A stretch of DNA of 64,000 nucleotides from Paenarthrobacter sp. AR 02 (GTDB lineage Bacteria; Actinomycetota; Actinomycetes; Actinomycetales; Micrococcaceae), in NCBI RefSeq assembly GCF_021538675.1, contig NZ_JAJUKH010000002.1:186001-250000 (forward strand). The letters run 5' to 3'. Below, piece after piece: positions 17,807-27,720 of this stretch (position 1 is its first letter; every line of letters begins with the position of its first letter). The position numbers were made by a program, and so were the translations under genes. The notes below the pieces were generated by a model. The model saw only the letters and a program-made list of their open reading frames with translations, did not search any database and was not told the DNA's origin.

Positions 17807-17977
17807 GGCGTTCCTCCCCGTTTGGACCAATCCGCAGCGGCGTTCCTCCCCGTTTGCTTTGACCCAGGAGGCCCAAGGCCCCAGAGCGGGCGCGGAAACC
17901 CGGGATCCATGCGTGCCCTTCCCGCCCAGCAACTGGGGAGGAGCGAGGCGCAGGCGGCGGCCAACTGGGGAGGAGCG
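17807..17977. repeat. CAAMYGGGGAGGARCG repeat cluster
   Basis: Two inverted copies (17807-17825 and 17839-17856, read as GGCGTTCCTCCCCGTTTG) are followed by two direct copies (17930-17945 and 17962-17977, CAACTGGGGAGGAGCG). Each pair is spaced 32 bases apart. A fifth copy (CAACCGGGGAGGAGCG, 16888-16903) lies inside the 3' end of the DUF559 gene. No gene is visible between 17719 and 17991. Confidence 0.85.
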
Positions 17978-17991
17978 CGGCGGGGGAGGAG

Positions 17992-19965
17992 CTAGCCCAC
18001 GTGGACCCAGGGTCGGCGGGTGATGTCCGGCTCCGCTTCCCGCAACACTTCGCGCGTTACGGGCGCGATTTCGCCCTCGCCGAAGAACAGGAACTTGCTG
18101 AGGTTGGAGATCGGGTTGCCCTCGGTCCAGCGGAAGTAGATGTGCGGCATCAGGCCGGTGACATCGCGAATGTGCAGCAAGACGGCGGCCAGGGTATTGG
18201 GCACGTTGTTGCTGTGCACTTCCAGGATCTTGAAGCCGTGCCTCTCCTTGCCCACCACCTGCAGTTCCTGCTCAAAGTCGGAGCTGTCGTCCACGATGAT
18301 CTCGATGAACACTGCGTCGCAGTCGACGGGAAGGTGGTTTGCCTGTTGGGCGTGCTGGAGCTTTTCCCGGTAACGGTCCGCGCTCACGTGCTTGGGTTCG
18401 TGGGCGATGATCCGGACCGGCCCCTCGGCATGGTTGGCCGTGAACTCCAGCGCTTTCTCGTCCAGCTTGATATGCGTAGCCCGCAGTTCAAACGCCCGGC
18501 GCATGCGGGAGATGAAACTGACCACCATGATGCCGAGGATGAAGAGGGCCGCGATCTTCAGGCCATCCGGGCGTTCGATGGAGTTGACCACCGTGGTGTA
18601 GACGAAAACCAGAGAGATGATGCCGAAGCCGATGAACTGGGCCCGCTGCTTCTTGCGCCGCGCGGACAGGGTCACCGCGATGGAAGCGGAGGTGATCAGG
18701 ACAAGGACGCCGGTGGCATAGGCGCCGCCCTGGGCGTTGACGTCGGCCTGGAAAATGATGGTCACGATGAAGGCGATGACCGTGAAGACCAGGACCAGCG
18801 GGCGCAGGGCGCGGGCCCAGGCGGGAGCCATCCCGTAGCGGGGAAGGTAGCGCGGCACGAGGTTGAGCAAACCTGCCATGGCTGATGCGCCGGCGAACCA
18901 AAGGATCGCGATGGTGCTGACGTCGTAGACCGTTCCGAAGCCGTCACCAAGGAACTTGTGGGCGAGGTAGGCGAGCGCGCGGCCTTCGGCTTTGCCCCCG
19001 GATTCGAATTCGGCCGCCGGAATAAGCATCACTGTGGTGAAACTGGAGGTGATGAGGAACGAGCTCATGATGATGGCTGCTGTCGTCAGGAGCCGATGGG
19101 CACCCTTGATGCGTCCCACAGGGTTGGCGTCAGTGTCGGACGGATAGCCCTTGATCTGCGGCATGACGGCCACGCCGGTCTCGAATCCGGACAGGCCCAG
19201 GGCAAGCCGGGGGAAGACCAGGAGCGCCAGGGCGACCATCATGATGGGGTCGCCGTGCGAGGTTGTCAGTGCTGTCCACCAGTTGGTGACGACGTGTGCT
19301 TCGGTGAAGAGATGCCCAATGGAAACCGAAATCACCATCAGGTTCAGGGCCAGGAACGCAGCCACGAGGACGACGGCAACGTTGATAGCCTCTTTGAAGC
19401 CGCGAAGGAAGACCACGCCCAAACCAGCAATCAGCGCCAGGGTGATGACGACGTGCTGCCCTTCAAGGAAGTCCGGGGCGAAGGGGTTTTCTATGAGGTG
19501 GGCCGTGGCGTCTGCGGCCGACAAGGTGATGGTGATCATGAAGTCGGTGGCAGCGAAGCCCAGGAGCGCCAGGACGAAAAGCTTGCCGCTCCAGCGGGGG
19601 AGGAGGCGCTCCAGCATGGCAATGGAGCCTTCGCCTCGGGGGCTTTCCCTGGCCACCCTGCGGTATACGGGCAACGCGCCGGCCAGGGTTGCCACCACTA
19701 GGAGCAATGTTGCCAGGGGGGAGAGCAGGCCCGCTGCCAACGCCGCGATGGCGGGCTGGTAGCCGAGCGTGGAGAAGTAGTCCAGGCCGGTGAGGCACAT
19801 GACCTTCCACCACGCCTGCGGCTTGTGCGACTCTGAGGGCTGGCCGTGGGGGCCTTGCCGTTTGCCTGATGTGTCCGGCATTCCTTCCAGCAGCCAGGGC
19901 TTGAGCTTGAAGGAGTCTTTTTGCCGGTTGGCCGGATCGGCCGGAGGCCTCGACAGGGTGGTCAC
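17992..19965 (-). CDS. APC-superfamily permease with C-terminal cytosolic domain
   Basis: A 657-residue amino acid/polyamine/organocation family permease. It has about 12 membrane helices from residue 55 (the family start is [22 protein letters not shown]). The central [20 protein letters not shown] is the conserved TM6 region. A soluble C-terminal domain of about 170 residues (from about 490, [15 protein letters not shown] onward) follows. Length and this tail resemble 650-residue actinobacterial APC proteins with a regulatory cytosolic tail. Substrate not determined. It lies between the DUF559 gene and the divergent agmatinase operon, so amino acids or polyamines are reasonable candidates. 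Confidence 0.83.
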   Translation of the reverse strand: MTTLSRPPADPANRQKDSFKLKPWLLEGMPDTSGKRQGPHGQPSESHKPQAWWKVMCLTGLDYFSTLGYQPAIAALAAGLLSPLATLLLVVATLAGALPVYRRVARESPRGEGSIAMLERLLPRWSGKLFVLALLGFAATDFMITITLSAADATAHLIENPFAPDFLEGQHVVITLALIAGLGVVFLRGFKEAINVAVVLVAAFLALNLMVISVSIGHLFTEAHVVTNWWTALTTSHGDPIMMVALALLVFPRLALGLSGFETGVAVMPQIKGYPSDTDANPVGRIKGAHRLLTTAAIIMSSFLITSSFTTVMLIPAAEFESGGKAEGRALAYLAHKFLGDGFGTVYDVSTIAILWFAGASAMAGLLNLVPRYLPRYGMAPAWARALRPLVLVFTVIAFIVTIIFQADVNAQGGAYATGVLVLITSASIAVTLSARRKKQRAQFIGFGIISLVFVYTTVVNSIERPDGLKIAALFILGIMVVSFISRMRRAFELRATHIKLDEKALEFTANHAEGPVRIIAHEPKHVSADRYREKLQHAQQANHLPVDCDAVFIEIIVDDSSDFEQELQVVGKERHGFKILEVHSNNVPNTLAAVLLHIRDVTGLMPHIYFRWTEGNPISNLSKFLFFGEGEIAPVTREVLREAEPDITRRPWVHVG

Positions 19966-20085
19966 GGTGTCCTTTCGCGCAGCACGTTGCTGCTCCCGGT
20001 CGAGCGTAGGACCGCGTTCGACGCCGAAACCCCGGTTTTTATGGAATCTTTACGCCTGCTGTGATGGGCGTCTCAAGCCGAGGCA

Positions 20086-20131
20086 AAGTTGTAAACAGAT
20101 GATGCTTATTAGGCAACTTCGAGTGTATGAT
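20086..20131 (+). promoter_or_regulatory. Putative promoter and operator of the agmatinase operon
   Basis: AAGTTG (20086-20091) and CAACTT (20114-20119) form an inverted repeat. Between them lies GATGCTTA. TATGAT (20126-20131) is a good -10. The -35 at about 20103 is poor. AGGCAACTT, read on the other strand as AAGTTGCCT, resembles the words near 16070. Confidence 0.45.
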
Positions 20132-20181
20132 GGGTGTCACAGTCACAGATTCACCCCCGATCCACTAAGGAGTGGCGCATT

Positions 20182-21243
20182 TTGGAAGAGCTCCGTATTG
20201 AGGCCAACGGCAACCTTGGTCCCATCGATTCGTCCCGCATCCCGCGCTATGCCGGTGCCGCCACCTACGCCCGTCTGCCCCGCCTTGACCAGGTAGCAAA
20301 GGCTGACGTCACAGTTGTTGGCGTTCCGTTCGACTCAGGCGTCTCGTACCGCCCGGGCGCGCGCTTCGGCGCCAACCATGTGCGTGAGGCCAGCCGCCTG
20401 CTGCGCCCGTACAACCCCGCCTGGGATGTCAGCCCCTTTGAAAACATCCAGGTTGCCGACGCAGGCGACATGGCTGTGAACCCCTTTAACATCAACGAGG
20501 CCATCGAGACCATCCAGCAGAACGCCCTGGACCTCACCGCCAACGGCAGCAAGCTGGTCACCCTCGGTGGCGACCACACCATCGCCCTGCCTTTGCTCCG
20601 TGCCGCGGCCGAGCGCGCCGGCGAACCCATCGCCATGCTCCACTTCGACGCGCACCTGGACACCTGGGACACCTACTTCGGTGCCGAGTACACCCACGGC
20701 ACCCCGTTCCGTCGTGCCGTGGAAGAAGGCATCCTGGACACCGAAGCCATTAGCCACGTTGGAACCCGCGGTCCGCTGTACGGCAAGAAGGACCTCGACG
20801 ACGACCACCGCTTCGGGTTCGGAATCGTCACCTCCGCGGACGTCTACTACCAGGGCGTCCTGGAGACGGTTGCCAAGATCCGGGACCGAATCGGTAACCG
20901 CCCGCTGTACATCTCCGTGGACATCGACGTCCTGGACCCGGCGCACGCACCCGGCACCGGCACCCCCGAGGCCGGCGGCATCAGCAGCCGTGAACTCCTT
21001 GAAATCATTCGCGGTTTCCGTGGGATGAACCTCGTTGGCGCGGATATCGTCGAGGTTGCTCCCGCCTACGACCACGCGGAAATCACGGGCGTGGCCGGCA
21101 GCCACGTTGCGTACGAACTGGTGACCCTGATCGCAGATAACGCCGTCGAGGGCGATCGGCTGGGTGCCCCCAACGGCTACGCCCAGCAGGCCCTGGGTGC
21201 CCGCATCGAGGAGCTCGCGAAGGCCTCGGGAGAGCAGCGATGA
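20182..21243 (+). CDS. speB: Agmatinase / ureohydrolase
   Basis: A 353-residue ureohydrolase that releases urea from agmatine or a related guanidino compound using two manganese ions. The metal ligands are visible: GGDHT with His132, HFDAHLD with Asp156, His158 and Asp160, and SVDIDVLDP with Asp247 and Asp249. [10 protein letters not shown] completes the family signature. The frame is open from a GTG at 20134, but TTG at 20182 has AAGGAG 9 bases upstream and is preferred. It overlaps the next gene by ATGA, so the two are coupled. Guanidinobutyrase or guanidinopropionase activity cannot be excluded. Confidence 0.86.
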   Translation: MEELRIEANGNLGPIDSSRIPRYAGAATYARLPRLDQVAKADVTVVGVPFDSGVSYRPGARFGANHVREASRLLRPYNPAWDVSPFENIQVADAGDMAVNPFNINEAIETIQQNALDLTANGSKLVTLGGDHTIALPLLRAAAERAGEPIAMLHFDAHLDTWDTYFGAEYTHGTPFRRAVEEGILDTEAISHVGTRGPLYGKKDLDDDHRFGFGIVTSADVYYQGVLETVAKIRDRIGNRPLYISVDIDVLDPAHAPGTGTPEAGGISSRELLEIIRGFRGMNLVGADIVEVAPAYDHAEITGVAGSHVAYELVTLIADNAVEGDRLGAPNGYAQQALGARIEELAKASGEQR

Positions 21244-22943
21244 TCGATTTCGATCCGGGTACAGCAGCCCCCACCAAGGGCACCAACCAGCGCAATGGCG
21301 GGGACCTCGTCGTCGAGACCCTGGAAGCGTTGGGTGCGAAGACCGTTTTCGGTATCCCGGGCCAGCACGCCCTGGGCCTCTTTGACGCCATGGGCCGCGG
21401 CAACCTGCATTTCGTATCCTCCCGGGTGGAGAACAACTCGGCGTTCGCCGCTGACGGCTATTCCCGGGCCACGGGCGAGGTTGGCGTGCTGTTCCTGTCG
21501 ACGGGTCCCGGCGCGCTGACTTCCCTCGCCGCCCTGCAGGAGGCCTACGCTACGGGTGTCCCCATGGTTGTTGTCGCCAGCCAGATCCCGCTCGACGGCC
21601 TGGGCGCCCGCCGTAAAGGCATGCTGCACCAGCTTGATGACCAGAAGGCCTCCGCGGCCAATGTCACCAAGAGCCAGCGCCTGATCCAGCACGCTTCAGG
21701 CATTCCGTCGGCCATCCAGGACGCGTGGACCGAGGCGATTTCCTCGCCGCAGGGTCCGGTGTGGATCGAGATCCCGCAGAACGTCCTGCTGGACCCGATC
21801 ATGGTCCCGCCGGTGGAAGACGCATTGGCCGAGGCCTTCGACAATCCGCCCCGCGTTGAGCTCGTGCGGGAGGCCGTGAAATGGCTTTCGACGGCGGAAC
21901 GTCCGGCGATTATCGCCGGCGGCGGTACCCGCCGTGGCCGGGCCGAGAAGTCTCTGCTCTCCATCGCCGAGCAGCTCCGTGCGCCCGTGATCTGCACACC
22001 CGGCGGCAATGGTGCATTCCCGTGGAACCACGAACTGTCCTTGCAGTCCTGGATTGAGGACCGGTACATGACCGACGTCCTCGAAGACGCTGATGTGCTG
22101 ATCGTGATCGGCTCATCCCTAGGCGAAGTGACGTCCAACTACTTCACCTTCGAACCGCGAGGCCGGATCATCCAGATCGACGCCGAACCACGCGTCCTCG
22201 AGTCCAACCGTCCCGGCCTGGGCATCCGCGCCGACGCCGGACAGGCACTCGCGGCCCTGGACGAAGCGCTCTCAGAGGCAGGCGCCGGAACAGCGAACAA
22301 GAGGGACTGGCACGGAAGCAGCCCAGAGGACGTGGTCAAGGAGTCCCTGGCCAAGGTCAAGGCACGGCTGGAATCCCAGGACCTGGCCAAGGAACTGAAG
22401 TTCATGTCGGACATCCGCGAGGCTGTTCCGGCGGACATGCAGACGTTTTGGGACATGACCATCTCCGCGTACTGGGGCTGGAGTTGCTGGGACGCCCGGC
22501 AGGGCCAGTTCCACTCAGCCCAGGGCGCAGGCGGCCTCGGTTACGGGTTCCCTGCCGCCATCGGCGGGGCAGTGGGCCTGGAAACCACCGGCAAACCCAG
22601 CCGCGTGCTCGCTGTTTCAGGTGACGGTTCGTCCATGTACTCCATCTCGGAGCTCGCCACCGCGAAGCAGCACAACGTCCCGGTCACCTGGTTGATCGTG
22701 GACGACGGCGGCTACGGCATCCTCCGCGAATACATGGTGGGCGCCTTCGGCCAGGCCACGGCCACCGAGCTCGCCCGTCCGGACTTCGTGAAGTTGGCCG
22801 AGTCCTTCGGTGTCCCTGCCCATCGGGTAGCCCCCGAGGAAGTGGGGGACGCGCTTAGGGCGTCCTTCGAAGCGGACGGACCCAACGTCGTCGTGGTTGA
22901 AACGCTGCTGAAGATGTTCGGCCCCACCCACCTGGACGATTAA
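21240..22943 (+). CDS. Thiamine diphosphate-dependent enzyme (acetolactate-synthase-like)
   Basis: A 567-residue ThDP enzyme. The N-terminal Pyr domain has the catalytic glutamate in [19 protein letters not shown] (Glu64). The central Rossmann domain is at about 205-330 ([15 protein letters not shown] segment [17 protein letters not shown]). The PP domain has [18 protein letters not shown] from about 460. In the usual GDG-x-NN motif the NN is replaced here by Asp-Asp (VDDGGYG, 488-493), a divergence worth testing. It is coupled to agmatinase, so a carboligation or decarboxylation in guanidino or amine breakdown is possible. The reaction is unknown. Confidence 0.82.
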   Translation: MIDFDPGTAAPTKGTNQRNGGDLVVETLEALGAKTVFGIPGQHALGLFDAMGRGNLHFVSSRVENNSAFAADGYSRATGEVGVLFLSTGPGALTSLAALQEAYATGVPMVVVASQIPLDGLGARRKGMLHQLDDQKASAANVTKSQRLIQHASGIPSAIQDAWTEAISSPQGPVWIEIPQNVLLDPIMVPPVEDALAEAFDNPPRVELVREAVKWLSTAERPAIIAGGGTRRGRAEKSLLSIAEQLRAPVICTPGGNGAFPWNHELSLQSWIEDRYMTDVLEDADVLIVIGSSLGEVTSNYFTFEPRGRIIQIDAEPRVLESNRPGLGIRADAGQALAALDEALSEAGAGTANKRDWHGSSPEDVVKESLAKVKARLESQDLAKELKFMSDIREAVPADMQTFWDMTISAYWGWSCWDARQGQFHSAQGAGGLGYGFPAAIGGAVGLETTGKPSRVLAVSGDGSSMYSISELATAKQHNVPVTWLIVDDGGYGILREYMVGAFGQATATELARPDFVKLAESFGVPAHRVAPEEVGDALRASFEADGPNVVVVETLLKMFGPTHLDD

Positions 22944-22960
22944 AAACGCCAAACAGTCAG

Positions 22961-22990
22961 CCCCCGCACGGTCATCCGTGCGGGGGTTTT
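22961..22990 (+). terminator. Rho-independent terminator after the TPP enzyme
   Basis: A perfect 11-bp stem (22961-22971 with 22976-22986), loop TCAT, then TTTT. It begins 18 bases after the stop. Confidence 0.9.
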
Positions 22991-22991
22991 C

Positions 22992-23058
22992 TGCGTTGTG
23001 GGGCCCGCTCTGCTCCCCAAATTCGTTCATTGGGGCGCAAAGCGGGCCCCACAACGCA
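22992..23058. repeat. GTTGTGGGGCC stem-loop repeat, locus 2
   Basis: Arms of 29 bases (22992-23020 and 23030-23058), both reading TGCGTTGTGGGGCCCGCT at the outer end, pair with three mismatches and a 9-base loop. It is the same family as 14206-14308, here directly after a terminator and before the MarR gene. Confidence 0.9.
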
Positions 23059-23084
23059 CCCACGAACCCCATCATTAGTTTCCC

Positions 23085-23114
23085 AAAGCAATCAATATGA
23101 GTTATAGTTGCTTT
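23085..23114 (+). promoter_or_regulatory. Candidate MarR operator
   Basis: AAAGCAA (23085-23091) and TTGCTTT (23108-23114) form an inverted repeat with a 16-base spacer ending 27 bases before the MarR start. Position and geometry suit autorepression. Confidence 0.5.
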
Positions 23115-23141
23115 AGGCAAACAAAAAAGGGGTGTGTCTCC

Positions 23142-23624
23142 ATGTCCGTCGGTTCTGCCACCGCAACCGATCTTGTTCATCAAATCTTCGATCTCCAACG
23201 AACTCTGCGTTGCGTGGTGACCGCCCACATGGCCCGCGTTCCCGACGTCGGAATGGCGCTCCAAGGTGTCATGCGGTTCATCGGCGAAGGGGAGGCCCGC
23301 GCGACGCAGCTCGCTTCGCGCCTGGGTGTCAGCGCCCCGGTCCTGAGCCGGCACATTGCGGAGCTCGAAGAGCTCGGCTTCGTAGTCCGGCGGCCCGATC
23401 CGGCAGACGGCAGGGCGCAATTGCTCGCCCTCACTGAAAAAGGTGCGGCGAAACTGCACGAATTCGAAGAACAACGCAGCGTGAGACTGCGGGATTACCT
23501 GGCGGATTGGAGCGAGGCTGACGCCCTCGAGGCCTCCCAGGTGCTCAACAAACTCACAGAGTCCCTCAAGGACTCAATCCGGGCAACGGCGGCCGGCTCC
23601 ATCACAACAAACCAGACAGCTTAG
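23142..23624 (+). CDS. MarR-family transcriptional regulator
   Basis: A 160-residue winged-helix regulator. The DNA-binding part is GEGEARATQLASRLGVSA to LGFVVRRPDPADGRAQL, with the expected wing motif DPADGRAQLLALTEKG. The frame is open from 23097, but the ATG at 23142 follows AAGGGG and starts at the family's normal N-terminus. It lies 9 bases before a DHA2-type exporter that it probably represses. An inverted repeat upstream may be its operator. The inducer is unknown. Confidence 0.88.
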   Translation: MSVGSATATDLVHQIFDLQRTLRCVVTAHMARVPDVGMALQGVMRFIGEGEARATQLASRLGVSAPVLSRHIAELEELGFVVRRPDPADGRAQLLALTEKGAAKLHEFEEQRSVRLRDYLADWSEADALEASQVLNKLTESLKDSIRATAAGSITTNQTA

Positions 23625-23633
23625 GAGCCCGGA

Positions 23634-25673
23634 ATGGCTAAACCAACACAAACCCCGACGGCGGTGGGCGCACCAGCAACTGCTGCCGCGCCCATGACGC
23701 ACCGGCAGATCATGGAAGCCTTGACCGGCCTCCTCGCGGCATTCTTCACGGCGATCCTCTCCAGCACCATCGTCGCCAACGCACTGCCCACCATCATGTC
23801 CGAGCTCAAGGGCACCCAAACGGACTTCGCATGGGTGATTACGGCCGCGCTCCTGGCGAACGCCGCCACCACGCCCATCTGGGGCAAACTTGCTGACCTC
23901 TTCGATAAGAAGCTCCTGGTCCAGCTGAGCATCATCATCTTCGTGGCGGGCTCGGTCATGGCCGGCCTGTCCGAGACCATCCCGCTGCTGCTGACCGCAC
24001 GCGTTATCCAGGGCATCGCGATGGGTGGCCTGACCGCCCTGGCGCAGGCGATCATCGGCTCCATGATCCCGCCGCGCGACCGCGGAAAGTACTCCGGTTA
24101 CATGGGCGCTGTCATGGCGGTCGGAACCGCCGGCGGCCCGCTGCTGGGTGGCTTCATTGTTGACAGCCCGCTCGGCTGGCGCTGGACGTTCTTCGTTTGT
24201 GTTCCGTTGGCTGTTGTGGCGCTGATCCTTCTCCAGATCACCCTCAAGATTGAGCACATCAAGCGACCCGCCAAGATCGACTGGCTTGGTTCCATCCTCC
24301 TGACCTCGGGCGTGAGCCTGCTGCTGATCTGGGTTTCGTTCGCAGGCAACCCTGACTACTATGACTGGTTCTCCTGGCAGTCCGCGCTCATGGTCGGAGG
24401 CGGCGTAGCGTTGCTTGCCCTCCTGGTGTTCGTGGAAACCAAGGTTGCCCAGCCGATCATTCCCTTGAAGATCATCTCCGAGCGCACCACTGCACTGGCC
24501 ATCGTTGCTTCGATCGCCGTCGGTATCGCCATGTTCGGTTCCTCCACCTTCCTGGGCCAGTACTTCCAGGTGGCCCGTGGTGCTACGCCTACCGAGGCCG
24601 GCCTGCTGACGCTGCCCATGATCGCCGGCAACCTTATTGGTTCCGTGGCATCGGGTGTGCTGATCAGCCGCTTTGGTAAGTGGAAGAGGTTCCTGATCGC
24701 AGGTTCGGTGCTGCTCATCGGTGGCCTGGCCTTCGCCGGCACCATGGACCACACCACGGAACTCTGGATCGTTGCCATCTACACCGGTGTGTTCGGCCTC
24801 GGCCTGGGCATGCTGATGCAGAACCTGGTGCTGGCCGTACAGAACACCGTCCAGGCCAAGGACATAGGAACGGCAAGTGCCTCGGTGGCATTCTTCCGGT
24901 CGGTGGGCGGCGCGATCGGTGTCTCCGTCCTCGGTGCCATCATGTCCAACCACGTGAAGGACCTTGCCGTGGAAGGAATGGCCGCTGCGGGCATTCCGGT
25001 CCAGGGCGGCGGCTCCGGGGCCAGCATGGACCTGGCCGACATGCCTGCGCCCATCGCCGACATCATGCGGGCTGCATACGGCGACGCAACTGCACAGATC
25101 TTCCTTATTTCCGCCATCATCAGCGTGGTTGCCCTGCTGGCCGTTCTGTTCATCAAGGAACGTCCACTGCGCCGCACGGTTGATGCCGCTCCCGAAAAGG
25201 AACTGATTGCCACGGCCTCCGGCGATGCCGGAATGTCCCTGGACACGTCGTCCCTGGACGCCGTAAAGACCGACGACGGCGACAAGGGCCTGGGTGCCGA
25301 ACGCCCGGCAGGGGGAACGGACGGCCGGGTTCCCAAGCAGGATTCCGAAACCGACTTGGACCTGGAATTTGCCCGGATCCTCACCCAAGAACGTCCCCAC
25401 GCCGCGGGTGACGTCAAGGAAGTCCAGGAGCAGCTGTCCCGGACGCAGTACGTCCTGGCCGAACAGCAACTGCAGCTCAGCCGAGCCAATGTTGAACTGC
25501 AGGCACGCCTGCGGGAGCAGCAGGCCATCGCAGAGCAGCAGGCCGCCACTGCCGAAGAGTTGGCAGCCCTCCGCAAGGAGCTCAAGCGCGAACGCAGGCA
25601 ACAGGAGCGTATGGCACTGCTGCTTCTCCAGGGCGCCGAAGCCCGTGCCGACCACGGTAAGCACGCCGGCTAA
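23634..25673 (+). CDS. MFS drug/multidrug exporter, DHA2 family, with C-terminal coiled coil
   Basis: A 679-residue major facilitator with 14 predicted membrane helices, the DHA2 arrangement (LLAAFFTAILSSTIVANALPT start, then ITAALLANAATTPIWGKLADL, the motif A region). It would export a toxic compound with protons. The last 150 residues are unusual: an acidic linker (from about 525), then a long Gln/Glu/Leu-rich coiled coil (about 600-665, with AEQQLQLSRANVELQARLRE). Most DHA2 members lack this. AGGAG lies 6 bases before the ATG. It forms an operon with the upstream MarR gene. Confidence 0.85.
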   Translation: MAKPTQTPTAVGAPATAAAPMTHRQIMEALTGLLAAFFTAILSSTIVANALPTIMSELKGTQTDFAWVITAALLANAATTPIWGKLADLFDKKLLVQLSIIIFVAGSVMAGLSETIPLLLTARVIQGIAMGGLTALAQAIIGSMIPPRDRGKYSGYMGAVMAVGTAGGPLLGGFIVDSPLGWRWTFFVCVPLAVVALILLQITLKIEHIKRPAKIDWLGSILLTSGVSLLLIWVSFAGNPDYYDWFSWQSALMVGGGVALLALLVFVETKVAQPIIPLKIISERTTALAIVASIAVGIAMFGSSTFLGQYFQVARGATPTEAGLLTLPMIAGNLIGSVASGVLISRFGKWKRFLIAGSVLLIGGLAFAGTMDHTTELWIVAIYTGVFGLGLGMLMQNLVLAVQNTVQAKDIGTASASVAFFRSVGGAIGVSVLGAIMSNHVKDLAVEGMAAAGIPVQGGGSGASMDLADMPAPIADIMRAAYGDATAQIFLISAIISVVALLAVLFIKERPLRRTVDAAPEKELIATASGDAGMSLDTSSLDAVKTDDGDKGLGAERPAGGTDGRVPKQDSETDLDLEFARILTQERPHAAGDVKEVQEQLSRTQYVLAEQQLQLSRANVELQARLREQQAIAEQQAATAEELAALRKELKRERRQQERMALLLLQGAEARADHGKHAG

Positions 25674-25750
25674 TCCGACCACGGATCCCGTCCTTGTGTG
25701 AAACACCCGGCGCAGTACGTGGGTCGTGACGAACAAGGGCGGGACAGTAG

Positions 25751-25780
25751 GCGCCGGCTGGGTAACCCAGCCGGCGCTTT
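25751..25780 (+). terminator. Terminator after the MFS exporter
   Basis: A perfect 12-bp stem (25751-25762 with 25766-25777), loop TAA, then TTT. The remaining bases to 25986 hold no gene that I can see; a TAATAC at 25916-25921 could be a -10 for the ABC exporter, but no good -35 is present. Confidence 0.82.
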
Positions 25781-25986
25781 GCTGCGTTTGAGGCCTGCCC
25801 GTCACCGGACCAGATGCACCGGCGGGAGCACCCGGGACACGGGAGATACTCCGCTGGGATGATCTTTTCCCTGGGTCGTTTCGCCGCAGCAAAGTATTTC
25901 GTACAGTGGGGAGGCTAATACTGTCAGCCCCTGCTGCCAAACTTCTTCCTGTCTCATTCACGCACTCTTTCTAAGGACCCGTGGGC

Positions 25987-27720
25987 ATGCTTGTCACCCT
26001 TATACGGCGCTATTCCAAGCCGTATTTGCCGCAGATAGCGGCCGTGCTGTTCTTTCAGCTGGCCTCTACCATTGCCACGCTCTACCTCCCCAGCCTCAAC
26101 GCCAAGATCATCGATGAGGGTGTCTCCCGCGGGGACACCGACTTCATCTGGCAGACCGGTGCCCTCATGCTCGCGGTGGCCCTGGGACAAGTGCTCTCCG
26201 CCATCATCGCCGTCTACTTCGGGGCCCGGGTGGCCATGGCCATCGGCCGCGATCTTCGGCGCAGCGTTTACCGTCAGGTCAGCGGTTTCTCGGCGCAGGA
26301 TGTCAACCGTTTCGGTGCCCCCACGTTGATCACCCGCGGCACCAACGACGTCCAGCAGGTCCAGATGCTGGTGCTGATGGGCCTGAACTTCATGGTTTCG
26401 ACACCCATCATGTGTGTCGGTGGCATCATCATGGCACTCCGCGAGGACCTCAGCCTCTCCTGGCTTGTCTGGGTCTCGGTCCCGGTCCTCGTCGCAGTGG
26501 TGGGTTACCTCGTGGTCCGCTTGATGCCCTTGTTCCGCTCCATGCAGACCAAGATCGACGCCATCAACGGCGTCCTCCGCGAACAGATCATCGGCATCCG
26601 CGTGGTTCGTGCGTTCGTGCGTGAGCCCCACGAAGCCAAACGCTTCGGTGATGCCAATGACGAGCTGACCGCGGTGTCCGTGAAGATCGGTAACCTGTTC
26701 GTCCTGATGTTCCCGGCCATCGGGATGATCCTGCACCTCTCCACCGCGGCTGTGCTGTGGTTCGGCGGCCAGCGCGTGGACTCCGGCGACATGCAGGTTG
26801 GCGCGCTCACGGCGTTCCTGCAGTACCTGCTCCAGATCCTTATGGCCGTCATGATGGGTACGTTCATGGCCATGATGATTCCGCGTGCCTCCGTCTGCGC
26901 CGACCGTATTGGCGAGGTGCTCGACGTCGAGCCTTCCATCCATAACCCAACCTCACCGGTGGTGCCCGCTGAGAAGAAGGGACGTGTCGAATTCCGCGAC
27001 GTCACGTTCAAGTACCCCGGTGCCGAGGCACCCGTACTGAGCAACATATCGTTCACGGCAGAGCCGGGCAAGACCCTGGCCATCATCGGTTCAACGGGTG
27101 CCGGCAAGACCACCCTGGTTTCGCTGCTGCCGCGACTCTACGACGTCGCTTCAGGTGATGTACTGCTCGACGGCGTACCCGTCACCAAGATGGACGCCTC
27201 GGAGATCACCAGCCGCGTCTCGGCTGTTCCGCAGAAACCGTATCTGTTCTCGGGCACGATCGAGCACAACCTTCGTTTCGGGAAGCCGGATGCAACTGAC
27301 GAGGAACTGTGGGATGCGCTGGAAACGGCGCAGGCCAAGGGCTTTGTGGAGGAGAAGTCGTCCGGCTTGAACCGACGCATCGCCCAGGGCGGAACCAACG
27401 TCTCCGGCGGGCAGCGCCAGCGTCTGTCCATTGCCAGGGCCCTGGTCACCAAACCCAACGTCTACCTGTTCGACGATTCCTTCTCGGCCTTGGACGTTGC
27501 CACCGATGCCAGGCTCCGGAAGGCCCTGAAGGCCAAGACGAAGGACGCCACGGTCATCATCGTGGCCCAGCGTGTTTCCACCATCGCCGACGCCGACGAA
27601 ATCCTGGTGCTGGACAACGGCCGGATCGTGGACCGTGGAACGCACGACGAACTGCTGGAAACGTCGCCCACGTACCAGGAAATTGTTGAATCACAGCTGA
27701 GCGTGGAGGAAGTGGCATGA
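25987..27720 (+). CDS. ABC exporter half-transporter, degenerate-site subunit
   Basis: The protein has 577 residues: six membrane helices (1-310) then an ATPase domain. Walker A is STGAGKTTL and the signature VSGGQRQRLS is canonical. Walker B reads VYLFDDSFSALD, with Asp where the catalytic Glu normally is. It overlaps the next ABC gene by ATGA. In heterodimeric exporters such as TM287/288 and BmrCD one subunit has this substitution and contributes the non-hydrolytic site. AAGGA lies 9 bases before the ATG at 25987. A GTG six bases earlier is in frame but too close to it. The substrate is unknown. Confidence 0.87.
   Translation: MLVTLIRRYSKPYLPQIAAVLFFQLASTIATLYLPSLNAKIIDEGVSRGDTDFIWQTGALMLAVALGQVLSAIIAVYFGARVAMAIGRDLRRSVYRQVSGFSAQDVNRFGAPTLITRGTNDVQQVQMLVLMGLNFMVSTPIMCVGGIIMALREDLSLSWLVWVSVPVLVAVVGYLVVRLMPLFRSMQTKIDAINGVLREQIIGIRVVRAFVREPHEAKRFGDANDELTAVSVKIGNLFVLMFPAIGMILHLSTAAVLWFGGQRVDSGDMQVGALTAFLQYLLQILMAVMMGTFMAMMIPRASVCADRIGEVLDVEPSIHNPTSPVVPAEKKGRVEFRDVTFKYPGAEAPVLSNISFTAEPGKTLAIIGSTGAGKTTLVSLLPRLYDVASGDVLLDGVPVTKMDASEITSRVSAVPQKPYLFSGTIEHNLRFGKPDATDEELWDALETAQAKGFVEEKSSGLNRRIAQGGTNVSGGQRQRLSIARALVTKPNVYLFDDSFSALDVATDARLRKALKAKTKDATVIIVAQRVSTIADADEILVLDNGRIVDRGTHDELLETSPTYQEIVESQLSVEEVA

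Noticed and set aside
17807..17977. CRISPR array
   Set aside because: The 16-19-bp repeats occur in both orientations and lack uniform spacers and cas genes.
23574..25961. Very long minus-strand open frame opposite the DHA2 exporter
   Set aside because: It is the shadow of a real transporter gene in high-GC DNA; its translation is low in hydrophobic order and matches no family.
25954..26943. Long minus-strand frame opposite the ABC exporter
   Set aside because: His/Asp/Gly-rich shadow of the ABC gene.
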